A stretch of 50,059 bases of DNA. It comes from Roseibacillus sp. (GTDB lineage: Bacteria > Verrucomicrobiota > Verrucomicrobiia > Verrucomicrobiales > Akkermansiaceae). The stretch spans positions 1-50,059 of the forward strand of contig JAPKFB010000032.1 in the NCBI GenBank assembly GCA_028821775.1. The letters run 5' to 3'. Shown here in pieces: positions 17,724 to 26,288 of this stretch (its first letter is position 1; each line of letters begins with the position of its first letter). The translations under genes were made by a program, and so were the position numbers. The notes under the pieces were generated by a model that ran no database searches, was not told the DNA's origin, and saw nothing but the letters and a program-made list of their open reading frames with translations.

Positions 17724-18191
17724 ATGGAGTTTTCGGAGGTTACATTCGGGTCCCCTGACTACGAGCACACGCTCAGTCTGCGGAAGCGGATTCTTCGTGA
17801 TCCGCTCCGATTGGAGTGGAGTGAGGAAGAGAAGGCTTGGGAAGCAAGGGAGCGCCACTTTGTCTTGAGGGAAGAGGGGCGGGTGATTGGTTGTGTGGTC
17901 GCTCGGGATCTGGGCGAGAATGTTTTCAAGTTGCGACAGATGGCGGTGGAACCAAAACGGCAGAAGGCAGGGTTGGGGAGGGTTCTGTTAGAGCGGGTGG
18001 AGGGCCTGCTGATCGGCGAGGGTGTGACGGGATTTGAACTGAATGCCCGCGATCTGGCAGTCGGATTTTACGAGAAGCTGGGTTACCAGCGGGTGGGCGA
18101 TGAGTTTGTGGAGGTGAGTATTCCCCATTGGAAGATGGAGAAGGTAGCGGGTGACCGGTTGGTCGGGGGCGGTCAGGAGATGGCGCGTTGA
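17724..18191 (+). CDS. GNAT family N-acetyltransferase
   Basis: 155-residue cytoplasmic acetyl-CoA-dependent acetyltransferase. The acetyl-CoA-binding motif A is KLRQMAVEPKRQKAGLGRVL (with R-Q-K-A-G-L-G as the Q/RxxGxG/A loop). It is followed by ELNARDLAVGFYEKLGYQRV, the usual motif B ending, and a terminal HWKMEK segment. This arrangement matches the ElaA/YjdJ-like small GNATs that modify small molecules or protein N-termini; the acceptor is not predictable. It begins 10 nt after the PHP gene, pointing to a shared transcript. The Dabb gene follows 45 bp later. Confidence 0.87.
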   Translation: MEFSEVTFGSPDYEHTLSLRKRILRDPLRLEWSEEEKAWEARERHFVLREEGRVIGCVVARDLGENVFKLRQMAVEPKRQKAGLGRVLLERVEGLLIGEGVTGFELNARDLAVGFYEKLGYQRVGDEFVEVSIPHWKMEKVAGDRLVGGGQEMAR

Positions 18192-18236
18192 GACTTTCGG
18201 CTTTCAGACCCTGCGACCATCCCGTAGACCTGCGGC

Positions 18237-18539
18237 ATGGAACACCATGTCTATTTTTGGATGAAGGAGGAGCGGAAGAATGACGACGATTTGGCGACCT
18301 TTGAGGTTGGGATGACGAAGTTGGCGCAGTCGGCAACCATCGAGAGCGGGCGCTGGGGAAAGCCCGCCGAGACCGAAGAGCGGCCGGTGACCGATCATTC
18401 ATGGAGCTATGGTCTCTCCTTCAAATTCGCCACCATGGAGGATCACTTCAACTACCAGGGAGATGATCCCCACCACGTCGAATTCGTGGAGACTTTCAAG
18501 GAGTGGTGGGAGAAGGTCTTGGTCATGGACTTGGGGTAA
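18237..18539 (+). CDS. Dabb (stress-responsive alpha/beta-barrel) domain protein
   Basis: 100-residue single-domain protein of the dimeric alpha-beta barrel type. Hallmarks are the N-terminal HHVYFWMKEE strand, the WGKPAETEERPVTDHSWSYG segment and the ending FNYQGDDPHHVEFVETF. Dabb proteins form small dimers; a few are cyclases or act in stress responses, and most have no assigned role. No signal peptide, so cytoplasmic. Its length is the normal family length. It is third in the short forward set PHP-GNAT-Dabb and converges on the next sulfatase. Confidence 0.85.
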   Translation: MEHHVYFWMKEERKNDDDLATFEVGMTKLAQSATIESGRWGKPAETEERPVTDHSWSYGLSFKFATMEDHFNYQGDDPHHVEFVETFKEWWEKVLVMDLG

Positions 18540-18569
18540 GGACGCAGGGCAGCTAGGGTAGGCGGGGGT

Positions 18570-18600
18570 TCGCCGGTCGAGGATCGAGGGTGCCCGGCGA
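18570..18600. terminator. Weak convergent hairpin between Dabb and sulfatase genes
   Basis: TCGCCGG (18570-18576) pairs with CCGGCGA (18594-18600) around a 17-nt loop in the 77-bp gap between convergent genes. No T-run is present on either strand. It could be a bidirectional transcription stop or a chance dyad. Confidence 0.3.
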
Positions 18601-18616
18601 GAACACGTCAATCCAC

Positions 18617-20083
18617 CTAGGGTCGCCAGGGAGTTTGAGAGGCCTCCTTTTTCTGGAGGAATTTGGCGTCGACTTTTTTGTACCACGCGTGGAGGTCCTG
18701 GCGCATGGCGGTCACCCGATCAGGATGCTGGTCGGCGAGATCGATTTTTTCACCGAGGTCATGGGCGAGGTTGAAGAGGTGGACGCGTCCGTCTTCGTAA
18801 CGTTCGACCAGTTTGAAGTCTCCGGTGCGGATGGCGCCTCCGGGGAAGCCTCCCTGGTTTGAGTAGTGCGGGTAGTGCCAGTAAAGGGAAGGCCGATCGA
18901 GCGATGAGTGTGGGTCCCTGAGAAGAGGAACCAGCGAGCGGCCATCGAGAGTTTGAGAAGGTTTCGGAGGGGTGCGGGTGAGAGCGAGGAGAGTGGGGTA
19001 GAAGTCGGTGGAGATGACGGGTTCGTGGCAGACGGATCCGGGTTTGGTGATCTCGGGTGCGACGATCATGTAGGGCTCACGGATGCCGCCCTCATAGACC
19101 CAGCCTTTGCCGCCACGGAGAGGAAGGTTGGAGGTGGGGCTGCCTTCGGAAGTGGAGAGCCCCCCATTGTCGGACATGAAAACCACGATGGTGTGGTCGG
19201 TGAGTTTGAGTTGGTCGAGGGCGTCGAGGACGCGGCCTACGGAACGGTCCATCGACTCCATCATGGCGGCGTAGGTCGCGTGGCGTTGTCGGATGCGGAC
19301 CTTACGGGCACGAGCAGTAGCGGAAACCTGTTCTTCGATGCCGAACTCGGGTTCTTCCTTGACCGAGGGCAACTTGGCGGCTTTGGCGATGTACTTGTCC
19401 ACCAGGTCCCGCTTTCCCTGGAGCGGGGTGTGGACGGAATAAAAGGAGAGGTAGAGAAAGAAGGGATGCTTCTGTTGAGCCTTGATGAACTTGATGGATT
19501 CGGTGGCGAGGCGATCCGGGAGGTGCTCTCCCTTGGGCCCGTCATCGAGTCGTGGGTTGCTGTAGGGGGAGAAATAGCTGCGGGGCATGCCGCGATTGTT
19601 GCCGCCGATGTTCACATCAAAGCCCTGCTTCTCGGGCCAGAATTCCTCGGTTGGCCCGAGGTGCCATTTGCCGGCGAAGCAGGTCGCGTAGCCAGCTTCC
19701 TGCAAGGATTCCGCGAGGGTTACTTCTTCGAGATCCATGCGATCGTGAAGTGGTGCGGGGGCGAAAGTGCCGCCCCGTCGGCCGGCGAAGAAGTTGGTGA
19801 CAGCGGAGCGGGAAGGATAGCGCCCGGTCAGGATCGAGTAACGGGTGGGCGAGCAGACGGGATTGGCCGCGTAGCCATTGGTAAAGCGGCAGCCGGCGGC
19901 GGCGATGCGGTCACAATTGGGAGTCTCGTAAAAGTTGTGCCGATTGTAGGCGCCGATATCCATGTAGCCGAGATCGTCCACGAGGAAGAAGACGATGTTG
20001 GGCTGTGTTGTCCGGGCCACTGCAAGGGGTTGAGCCCCAATAAATATGAAGGATGAGGTAAGGACAGCGAGCAGTCGATTCAT
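18617..20083 (-). CDS. Secreted sulfatase (S1 family)
   Basis: 488 residues from the ATG at 20083, which begins a good signal peptide (MNRLLAVLTSSFIFIGAQPL, cleavage near AVA-RT); longer in-frame starts lack one. It has IVFFLVDDLGYMDIG (Asp36, Asp37), the canonical formylglycine site CSPTRYSILTGRYPSR (Cys77, Arg81), CFAGKWHLG and FMSDNGGLST. It ends with a standard short C-terminal region (HLFNLAHDLGEKIDL). All catalytic residues are present, so it should be active outside the cytoplasm once Cys77 is converted to formylglycine. It is divergently oriented from the large protease gene, sharing a 124-bp intergenic region. Confidence 0.93.
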   Translation of the reverse strand: MNRLLAVLTSSFIFIGAQPLAVARTTQPNIVFFLVDDLGYMDIGAYNRHNFYETPNCDRIAAAGCRFTNGYAANPVCSPTRYSILTGRYPSRSAVTNFFAGRRGGTFAPAPLHDRMDLEEVTLAESLQEAGYATCFAGKWHLGPTEEFWPEKQGFDVNIGGNNRGMPRSYFSPYSNPRLDDGPKGEHLPDRLATESIKFIKAQQKHPFFLYLSFYSVHTPLQGKRDLVDKYIAKAAKLPSVKEEPEFGIEEQVSATARARKVRIRQRHATYAAMMESMDRSVGRVLDALDQLKLTDHTIVVFMSDNGGLSTSEGSPTSNLPLRGGKGWVYEGGIREPYMIVAPEITKPGSVCHEPVISTDFYPTLLALTRTPPKPSQTLDGRSLVPLLRDPHSSLDRPSLYWHYPHYSNQGGFPGGAIRTGDFKLVERYEDGRVHLFNLAHDLGEKIDLADQHPDRVTAMRQDLHAWYKKVDAKFLQKKEASQTPWRP

Positions 20084-20207
20084 GAGAGAACTAGGGGGGA
20101 AATGAGCGCGAATTGGCAAGATGAATCCGCCCACCGGGCATGAGCACGGTGGGAATGTTCACTTTTTTCTTGAGCGGGCTGTGTGATCTTCCGATTCTTT
20201 CCCCTTA

Positions 20208-23200
20208 ATGAAAATCCGTGATTTTTGGCGAGCTGGTCTTTTGCTGGCACTATTTGTTGGCTTGGCGGTATGGATTGCCGGGGGCGATGTCAGCGAAGTT
20301 GCCAAGGCTGATATTCAATCTGGAAAGAGAACGGTCGCGCCTGTGAAGGCGGAGGTGATGCCGGAGGTCCTGCGCTTGGATCGTCTCGACCGCGAAAGTC
20401 ATCGGGCGGCAAACCCGATCAAGAAGGGAGCGCCGCTTCGCTTCGCAGAAGCTGTTGAGGTGGACGTCACGCCGGAGAGTCATGGCAGGTGGGAGTCCTT
20501 TGAGGGGAAGGCGCGGTGGACGATGACGGTGGAGGCTCCTGGAGCATGCAATTTAAATTTGGGGTTTTCGCAGTTCAAGTTGCCGCAAAGTGGGTCCTTG
20601 GAATTGCGTGCCGGTGGTGAGTTGCGGGTACGGCCCTTTACCGCTGCCGACAACGATAGGCATGGTGAACTCTGGACTCCGGTGGTGGCCGGAGAAGAGA
20701 TGAAAATGGTCTTGACGGTTTCGGCGAGCGATCGCTCGGCGGTAGACCTGAGGTTGGCATCAATTAATCGGGGGTTTCGTGAAGTTCGCTTTGCGGCCGG
20801 TTACGTGAAGATAGGAAATAGCGCCCCCTTCGGAAACTGCCACATCGACGTGGTTTGTTCGGCTGCTCAATCGGGAGTGGGACCAGTGATCGATGCCTAC
20901 CGTGATCAAATTAGAGCCGGAGGGGTTTATACCCTTGGGGGAGTGGACACCTGTTCTGGATCTGCGATCAACAACACGGCCAACGATGGCAAGCCCTTGT
21001 TCCTCACGGCAGATCATTGCGGAGTGAGATCGTTCAATTCAGCCAGCATGGTGGTCTACTGGAATCACGAGAACAGCACCTGTCGGACACCAGGCACCTC
21101 TCAGAACGGAGGGGACGGCAATGGGCCCGTCAATCAATTCAACAGCGGCGCAATTTTTCGTGGGACCTATGCTCCGTCCGATGCAACGATTGTGGAATTG
21201 GACGATCCCCTCGATCCCAGCCATAGGGTCTATTTGGCGGGATGGTCGCTCACGGGTACTCCGAGCATGACGGCCTCGGTTCACTTTCCCAACACCTCGG
21301 AAAAGCGGATCAGTTTCGACTTCGATCCTTCCCGCTCTACGAATGATAGTAGTAATTCGAGCAATGCGTCCGGAACGCACTGGCGAGTGGGCGACTGGGA
21401 ATTTGGATCCACCGAGGGCGGTTCTTCCGGGTCGCCCTTGTTCGATCAGGACGGGCGCATCGTGGGACAGCTCACTGGTGGGGGCGCAGCTTGCGGGAAC
21501 AACTCGGAGGATTGGTATGGGAAGCTGTCTCGATCCTGGGTCGGTGATGGAACCTCCTCGACGCGTTTGAGTACGTGGTTGGACCCGATCGGGTCCGGGG
21601 TCCTGACCCTCGACGGATACGACGAGGACCGGGTGCAATTGACGGTTGGGGATGCCCAAGGCGTCGAGGGGAACTCGGGAACCGTTGCGCTTCAATTCCA
21701 AGTGGAATTGAGCGAGGCTGCCGATCAAGTAATCAATCTGACCTACTCGACCCAGAGTGATACTGCGACCGCAGGATCGGATTTTGTGGCGCGCTCTGAT
21801 GTTCCGCTCTCATTCGCAGTGGGCCAAACCATGAAGACGATCACAATCTCCGTTTATGGGGACACGACGCCGGAGGAGAATGAAACCTTCAAGGTTGTCA
21901 TTGCGCCAGTGGGAGGAGCCCCGGTCACCCTGACAAAGCGGGAAGGGATCGGGACCATCAACAACGATGACTTCCTGCCTCCCGTGGTGGTGGGACCTCC
22001 CGCCGTCGCGGGCGAGGTGAGCCACGAGTTTATTGTTACGGTGACGACCCTGAACACGCCGACCAGCTTTTCCATGAGTGGTGCTCCAGAAGGCATGTCG
22101 ATCGACAATGCAGGAGTGATCCGTTGGGTGCCGCTGGGTGATGGGATCTTTGATGTCACGGTCACCGCAACCAATGCGGCGGGTTCCGGGATGGGAACGA
22201 TCAGGTTCACCATCACGCCCAATCTGCTTGCTGTGGCGATCGACACGATCGGGGGACTCCAACTGAGGACCGGGGAAACGACCAGCTGGATCAGGCGGTT
22301 GAGCATTGATTCGATCATCGGGAGCGATCGGGCGCAGAGTGGTCCGGTGGCCGACAATGAGACCTCATGGTTGGAGGCCGAGGTGGAGGGGCCCGACTAC
22401 CTGGGGTTCTGGTGGAAGGTTTCGAGTGAGGTGGGATACGATTTTCTCAACCTGGTGGTAGACAATGAACTGAGGGCGCGGAGATCGGGAACGGGCGACT
22501 GGGAGTACATGGTGGTGGCCATTCCGCCTGGCCAGCACACGGTGCGCTGGACCTTTGCGAAGGATGAGAGCATTTCGGAGGGTTCGGATGCGGCTTGGAT
22601 CGATTTTGTTCAGCTTGCCTCGCGTAATCGGCCGTTCCTGATGGAGTCGGACAAGATTCGGGTTCTCGATCATGGCCCGGTGGACTTTCAGATTCCAACC
22701 TATGAGCCTGGTGCGGTCTTCACCCCTGTCTCTTTGGGGTCAGGGCTTTCGTTGAATGCAGCTGGACAGTTGATGGGAACTCCCACTGCAACTGGCACGC
22801 AGAACTTCGAGCTGACCCTGCAGCAGGATGGCACGACGATCTCGATCCCGGCGAAAGTGGAAGTTCACGCACCCTCGGAGATGGGGGCTGCTGCGAACCA
22901 AGCGGATCTGGTTTGGGATGTGAGTGGATTTGGGCAGTGGATTTCACAGTCGATTGAATCGCGAGACGGACTGGCCGCGCAGGGATTGAATGTGGGGGGC
23001 GATGGGCGCGGGGAGTTGTCCACCTACGTCGTTGGCCCCGGGAAAGTGATTTTCTGGTGGCGGGTGGAATCGGAGGACGGCTATGACTTTTTGCAATTTG
23101 AAGTGGATGGAGTGTCCAGGGGAGCAATCACGGGACCTAATGGCGGTTGGGCGAGAATGGAGGAGGAACTGAGCTATGGCGGGCACAGACTCACCTGGGT

Positions 23201-23624
23201 CTACCTGAAGGATGGGGACACGGATGTGGGGAGAGATACGGGCTGGGTCGATTTGGTTGCCTTCACGGGCTATGCCGATTGGGCAATGAGGGCAGGGGTG
23301 GGACAAAGGACGAATGTGGTGTTCGACCACGATGGTGACGGGCAGAACATGCTCTTTGAGTTTGCCACTGGAGGGAGTGCGACCGCATGGGATCCCATGC
23401 TTGGGCCGTCTCTGGTCAGTGGGTCGCTGGAGTGGATGATCAACAAGCCGGAAAGCGCACTGCTGACCTATGATGTGGAGGTGAGTGGCGATTTAACAGA
23501 TTGGAACCAGGCCGAGCGCAGTATTCTGCAGGATGATGCGACGGTTTTCCGTGCCCGGGATGGATTTACGACCGGAGATACCGCTCAGCGCTTCATGCGC
23601 TTGTTGGTGCATCCGGAGAATTAG
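20208..23624 (+). CDS. Multidomain secreted serine protease, lysyl-endopeptidase-like, with Calx-beta and putative Ig domains
   Basis: 1138-residue exported protein with an N-terminal hydrophobic signal (about 9-24). A propeptide-like region precedes a trypsin-fold domain at about 195-470. Triad: FLTADHCG (His270), PSDATIVELDD (Asp325), EGGSSGSPLFDQDG (Ser407). The many Cys and this wording match lysyl endopeptidase (Achromobacter protease I type). Then come a Calx-beta domain (about 478-590, ending TINNDD), an Ig-like He_PIG domain (about 590-672), and a duplicated module at about 675-803 and 893-1019. The two copies share FWWKV/FWWRV, GYDFL and a closing W-x-D-x-V. A second He_PIG lies between the copies. 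It probably digests external protein; the C-terminal modules may bind cell surface or substrate. Confidence 0.88.
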   Translation: MKIRDFWRAGLLLALFVGLAVWIAGGDVSEVAKADIQSGKRTVAPVKAEVMPEVLRLDRLDRESHRAANPIKKGAPLRFAEAVEVDVTPESHGRWESFEGKARWTMTVEAPGACNLNLGFSQFKLPQSGSLELRAGGELRVRPFTAADNDRHGELWTPVVAGEEMKMVLTVSASDRSAVDLRLASINRGFREVRFAAGYVKIGNSAPFGNCHIDVVCSAAQSGVGPVIDAYRDQIRAGGVYTLGGVDTCSGSAINNTANDGKPLFLTADHCGVRSFNSASMVVYWNHENSTCRTPGTSQNGGDGNGPVNQFNSGAIFRGTYAPSDATIVELDDPLDPSHRVYLAGWSLTGTPSMTASVHFPNTSEKRISFDFDPSRSTNDSSNSSNASGTHWRVGDWEFGSTEGGSSGSPLFDQDGRIVGQLTGGGAACGNNSEDWYGKLSRSWVGDGTSSTRLSTWLDPIGSGVLTLDGYDEDRVQLTVGDAQGVEGNSGTVALQFQVELSEAADQVINLTYSTQSDTATAGSDFVARSDVPLSFAVGQTMKTITISVYGDTTPEENETFKVVIAPVGGAPVTLTKREGIGTINNDDFLPPVVVGPPAVAGEVSHEFIVTVTTLNTPTSFSMSGAPEGMSIDNAGVIRWVPLGDGIFDVTVTATNAAGSGMGTIRFTITPNLLAVAIDTIGGLQLRTGETTSWIRRLSIDSIIGSDRAQSGPVADNETSWLEAEVEGPDYLGFWWKVSSEVGYDFLNLVVDNELRARRSGTGDWEYMVVAIPPGQHTVRWTFAKDESISEGSDAAWIDFVQLASRNRPFLMESDKIRVLDHGPVDFQIPTYEPGAVFTPVSLGSGLSLNAAGQLMGTPTATGTQNFELTLQQDGTTISIPAKVEVHAPSEMGAAANQADLVWDVSGFGQWISQSIESRDGLAAQGLNVGGDGRGELSTYVVGPGKVIFWWRVESEDGYDFLQFEVDGVSRGAITGPNGGWARMEEELSYGGHRLTWVYLKDGDTDVGRDTGWVDLVAFTGYADWAMRAGVGQRTNVVFDHDGDGQNMLFEFATGGSATAWDPMLGPSLVSGSLEWMINKPESALLTYDVEVSGDLTDWNQAERSILQDDATVFRARDGFTTGDTAQRFMRLLVHPEN

Positions 23625-23840
23625 GTGTGGCGCAGGGATGCGGGTTTGGGTGGGGCAATACTCCGAAGCTCTTTCTTCATTTCCTTCGCAGCGAGCATGG
23701 GAGCGGCTCCGAATTCGGCAGGAAGGGAGGACGAACGCCCCGAAGATGGACCGGGCTGTTCGTCGTGGGGGTGGAGTGCGGTGAGACTGAGGGTCGGCTT
23801 TGCACTTGGGGGAAGCTGGAGAGCGGGCTAGAAGGACCCA

Positions 23841-24233
23841 ATGATTCGGCGCTGCATTCCCTTGTTGTTGGCGGTCTTGTTCGCTGGATTCTGGGCGGTG
23901 ATGGCTTTTGTGCCCGCTGATTTCATTCGAACTCCAGGTTGCCAAGTGCGCAAGTGGACTGGAGTGAATTGTCCGGGCTGTGGTGGGACGCGGGCGGCCC
24001 GGCATCTTGTTCAGGGGCGGTTTCGAAAAGCGGCTCGTTCGAACGTCTTTATCTATCCGGTGACGGCGGCAGTTCTCTGGGGGATGGTGGCCCTGACCGC
24101 CAACCGCTGGGCTGGAAAGCATTGGTGGACGCCGGAGAGAATTACGGGCCGGGTGGGCGTTTGGCTTCTCCTGATTCTGGCGGTTTTTACCCTTGTGCGG
24201 AACCTTGAGTTCGGGTGGTTCCTGCGACCCTGA
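23841..24233 (+). CDS. DUF2752 membrane protein
   Basis: 130-residue inner-membrane protein with three hydrophobic segments (about 5-24, 72-90 and 106-122). Its hallmark is NCPGCGGTRAARHLVQGRF, the defining CxxCGGTRA motif of DUF2752; the two Cys may bind metal or be redox active. An AGAAGGA Shine-Dalgarno lies 7 nt upstream of the ATG, one of the clearest in the window. Family function is unknown; neighbours in other genomes vary. The 216 bp separating it from the protease gene contain no convincing gene. Confidence 0.85.
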   Translation: MIRRCIPLLLAVLFAGFWAVMAFVPADFIRTPGCQVRKWTGVNCPGCGGTRAARHLVQGRFRKAARSNVFIYPVTAAVLWGMVALTANRWAGKHWWTPERITGRVGVWLLLILAVFTLVRNLEFGWFLRP

Positions 24234-24260
24234 CAACGGGGAGCGGTTCGGAATTTTTCC

Positions 24261-24799
24261 TCAGGGAGAGACAATGATCCTGGCGAGGCGGTCATTGAGG
24301 TTGGTGACCAGCGCCTGTTTGCCAGTGCTCTCCTTGGTGATGGACTCCAGCTTCAATTCGTTCTTCCCAATGATGTTGTCTTCCTTATTGCGGAACTCGA
24401 TGAGCAAACGACCCTGATGGATGGCGAGTCGGTTCCTCAAGTCAGGCCAGCTCTCGGTCGTGGCGGGAGTGGAGCTAAAGGCGGTGTCCCACCCCGGACC
24501 ACGAGTCAGTTCGAAATGGCGGGGGCTTGCTCCTCCGGCGAAAGGAAGGAGAGGAGCGCTTCGAGAGCCTCGGAAAGGAGTTCTTCGAGGTCCGGCTTGG
24601 AGAGTCGAGAGGACCGCTGGGGGGTGGGATCGGGGACGATCGAAAAATTGGGGCCGTCGATGCTGAGGTGAAAGACGAGGCCGCTTTTTATGACGGAGGT
24701 AATCCAGGACCGCATGTTATCCGCGGCGGTGGAGTCCGGAAGGCGCCCCTGGAGCATTCCATCGAGACAAATCGTTCCAGCTGTCGGCTTCTCGTTCAT
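24261..24799 (-). pseudogene. Frameshifted gene of unknown function
   Basis: Two reading frames on the reverse strand appear to be halves of one gene. The first starts at ATG 24799 (MNEKPTAGTICLDGMLQGRL) and includes SVIKSGLVFHLSIDGPNFSI and LEELLSEALEALLSFL before a TGA at 24506-24508. The second frame, open from about 24545 to the TGA at 24261-24263, reads HFELTRGPGWDTAFSS, then LRNRLAIHQGRLLIEFRNK and ALVTNLNDRLARIIVSP. A single indel near 24510-24545 would join them into a protein of about 180 residues. No family is recognised and no signal peptide is evident. It lies 32 bp after the zinc-ribbon membrane gene on the same strand. Whether this is true decay, a sequencing error or programmed shifting cannot be told here. 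Confidence 0.6.
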
Positions 24800-24831
24800 G
24801 AGAAGAGGCCCTGAACTTGATTGGCAGGGCG

Positions 24832-25293
24832 CTACTCCATCAGCAGATTGTGGTAGCCATAGTTCAAGAGAAGGAGAGGCACCAAGAGCGCCAAGCCGAT
24901 CCAAGTGGAGGGATGAAAGATTCCCAGGCGAGCAATGAGTGGTCGCACATCACTCCAGAAGCGAATGACGAAGATGAGAGTGGTAACGAGGAGGGAGAGC
25001 TCAACGATGAGAAAAAACGGCTCCATGCCCTCTTCGTCCCAAAATTCGAAAGAGATGAGGGATCCAATGGCGATGACGCTGAGGTAGACGAAGTAAACCG
25101 TCCACGCTGGGCCAGCCTTGGTCCGCAGTTTGGTTTCGTTGTCTTCGTAGGTCGGCATCGAAGCCGGCAGGAGGGAGTCGGGATGCTTGTGGGGCTTGGC
25201 GCAACGGAGACAGAAGTAGACTCGTTGGTCGAGCGGTTCACCGCAATAGGAACATCGATCTGATGGGTGAATGCTTGGACGGCGGTTCGACAA
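24832..25293 (-). CDS. Zinc-ribbon membrane protein, possibly truncated
   Basis: 153 residues. An N-terminal zinc ribbon has Cys14, Cys17, Cys28 and Cys31 (CSYC and CLRC). Three membrane helices follow (about 63-85, 90-112 and 130-151), separated by short charged loops, and the protein stops directly after the third (LLLLNYGYHNLLME). I do not recognise a function. As an inference, this ribbon-plus-helices layout resembles the N-terminal half of zinc-ribbon CPBP-type membrane proteins; if so, the metalloprotease half is missing and the gene is truncated. It follows the phosphoesterase gene by 86 bp and precedes the frameshifted gene by 32 bp, all on the reverse strand. Confidence 0.65.
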   Translation of the reverse strand: MSNRRPSIHPSDRCSYCGEPLDQRVYFCLRCAKPHKHPDSLLPASMPTYEDNETKLRTKAGPAWTVYFVYLSVIAIGSLISFEFWDEEGMEPFFLIVELSLLVTTLIFVIRFWSDVRPLIARLGIFHPSTWIGLALLVPLLLLNYGYHNLLME

Positions 25294-25379
25294 GGCTGAA
25301 GGAAGCGGAGATTAGAATGAGCCTGATGCCAAGGGATGAAAGTCAGGGAGGGAAGAATTGGCGATCTTCTCCTGCGAAA

Positions 25380-26288
25380 TCATCGGAATTTCAGGAGATG
25401 AGATTCCTGCCGTCCGAAGCCTTTGATCTCCAGATGGAGGGGAAAAAGGTGGGCGTAGGCGTAGGCATTCTGGTCCTCGGTGTTGAGCATTCCATCGAGG
25501 GTAAGGTAATGAACACCATCGACTTGGGTGTAGCCCCCGGCATGATTGTGACCATTCAGGTAGGCCTTGCAGCACTTGAATTCCTTGAGGAGTTGATGGA
25601 GCTCCTGCTGGTTCCAGGTGCAGTGGCCTTCTTTGGGGAGGATGGGATGATGGCCGAAGACGAGGACAGTCTCCTTGTCCCTGGTGGCGGACTTCAGTTG
25701 GGATTTCAACCACGCGACCTGCTGGTCTCCTGCCCGGCTATTCCACGACTGGGCAAAGGGAAGCTTGGTGGTGCTCAGGTTTTGGAGTTCGATCTGAGCC
25801 GCCTTGGTCTTCGGGTCGTTGGCGGGATAGCGGTAGGTGCTCACTTCGGTGGTATCGAGAACGAGGAAACGAAAGCCGGCCTGACGAAAGCTGTAGTAGC
25901 TTTTTTTGAGCCCGAGTTGAGCGGGCACTTGGGATTTCAGATCATCGGGGACATCGAAGTCGTGATTGCCCAGAGCGTGATAGAGCGTGGATTTCAGCGT
26001 TGCGGTGATGAGTTTGAGGTCAGCGAAGCTCTTGAAGTCGCGATCGATGAAATCACCGAGGTGGAAGGAGAAGGAGAGATCCTGTTTGTTGAGCGCTGCG
26101 ACGGCTTCGCGTAGTTTGCCTGGGCTTTGGCGGTAAAAGCGGGTGCCCACGGTGTCGATGTCAGCGTATTGACAGTCAGCCATCAGGCCGAAGGAGAGGA
26201 GCGGTCGGCCATTGTCCTTGGCAGAGATCATGGCGGCGCCAGCGAAGGTGGAGCCGGAGGCGGCGAGAAAGCGACGGCGAGAAGTCAT
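25380..26288 (-). CDS. Tat-exported metallophosphoesterase, ADPRibase-Mn-like
   Basis: 302 residues from the ATG at 26288, which starts a twin-arginine signal (MTSRRRFLAASGSTFAGAAM). The calcineurin-like metal motifs are all present: LMADCQYADIDT (D-x-Q variant of D-x-H), HLGDFIDRD, ALGNHDFD, VFGHHPI and LNGHNHAGGY. The wording DCQYAD...FYRQSPGKLREAV, WNQQELHQLL and YLTLDGMLNTEDQNAYAYAH matches Mn-dependent ADP-ribose/CDP-alcohol diphosphatase, known mainly from eukaryotes and some bacteria. It would therefore split pyrophosphate bonds in nucleotide-diphosphate compounds, but in the periplasm, which is unusual because ADP-ribose is cytosolic. The DUF1552 gene lies upstream, about 350 bp away on the same strand. 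Confidence 0.85.
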   Translation of the reverse strand: MTSRRRFLAASGSTFAGAAMISAKDNGRPLLSFGLMADCQYADIDTVGTRFYRQSPGKLREAVAALNKQDLSFSFHLGDFIDRDFKSFADLKLITATLKSTLYHALGNHDFDVPDDLKSQVPAQLGLKKSYYSFRQAGFRFLVLDTTEVSTYRYPANDPKTKAAQIELQNLSTTKLPFAQSWNSRAGDQQVAWLKSQLKSATRDKETVLVFGHHPILPKEGHCTWNQQELHQLLKEFKCCKAYLNGHNHAGGYTQVDGVHYLTLDGMLNTEDQNAYAYAHLFPLHLEIKGFGRQESHLLKFR

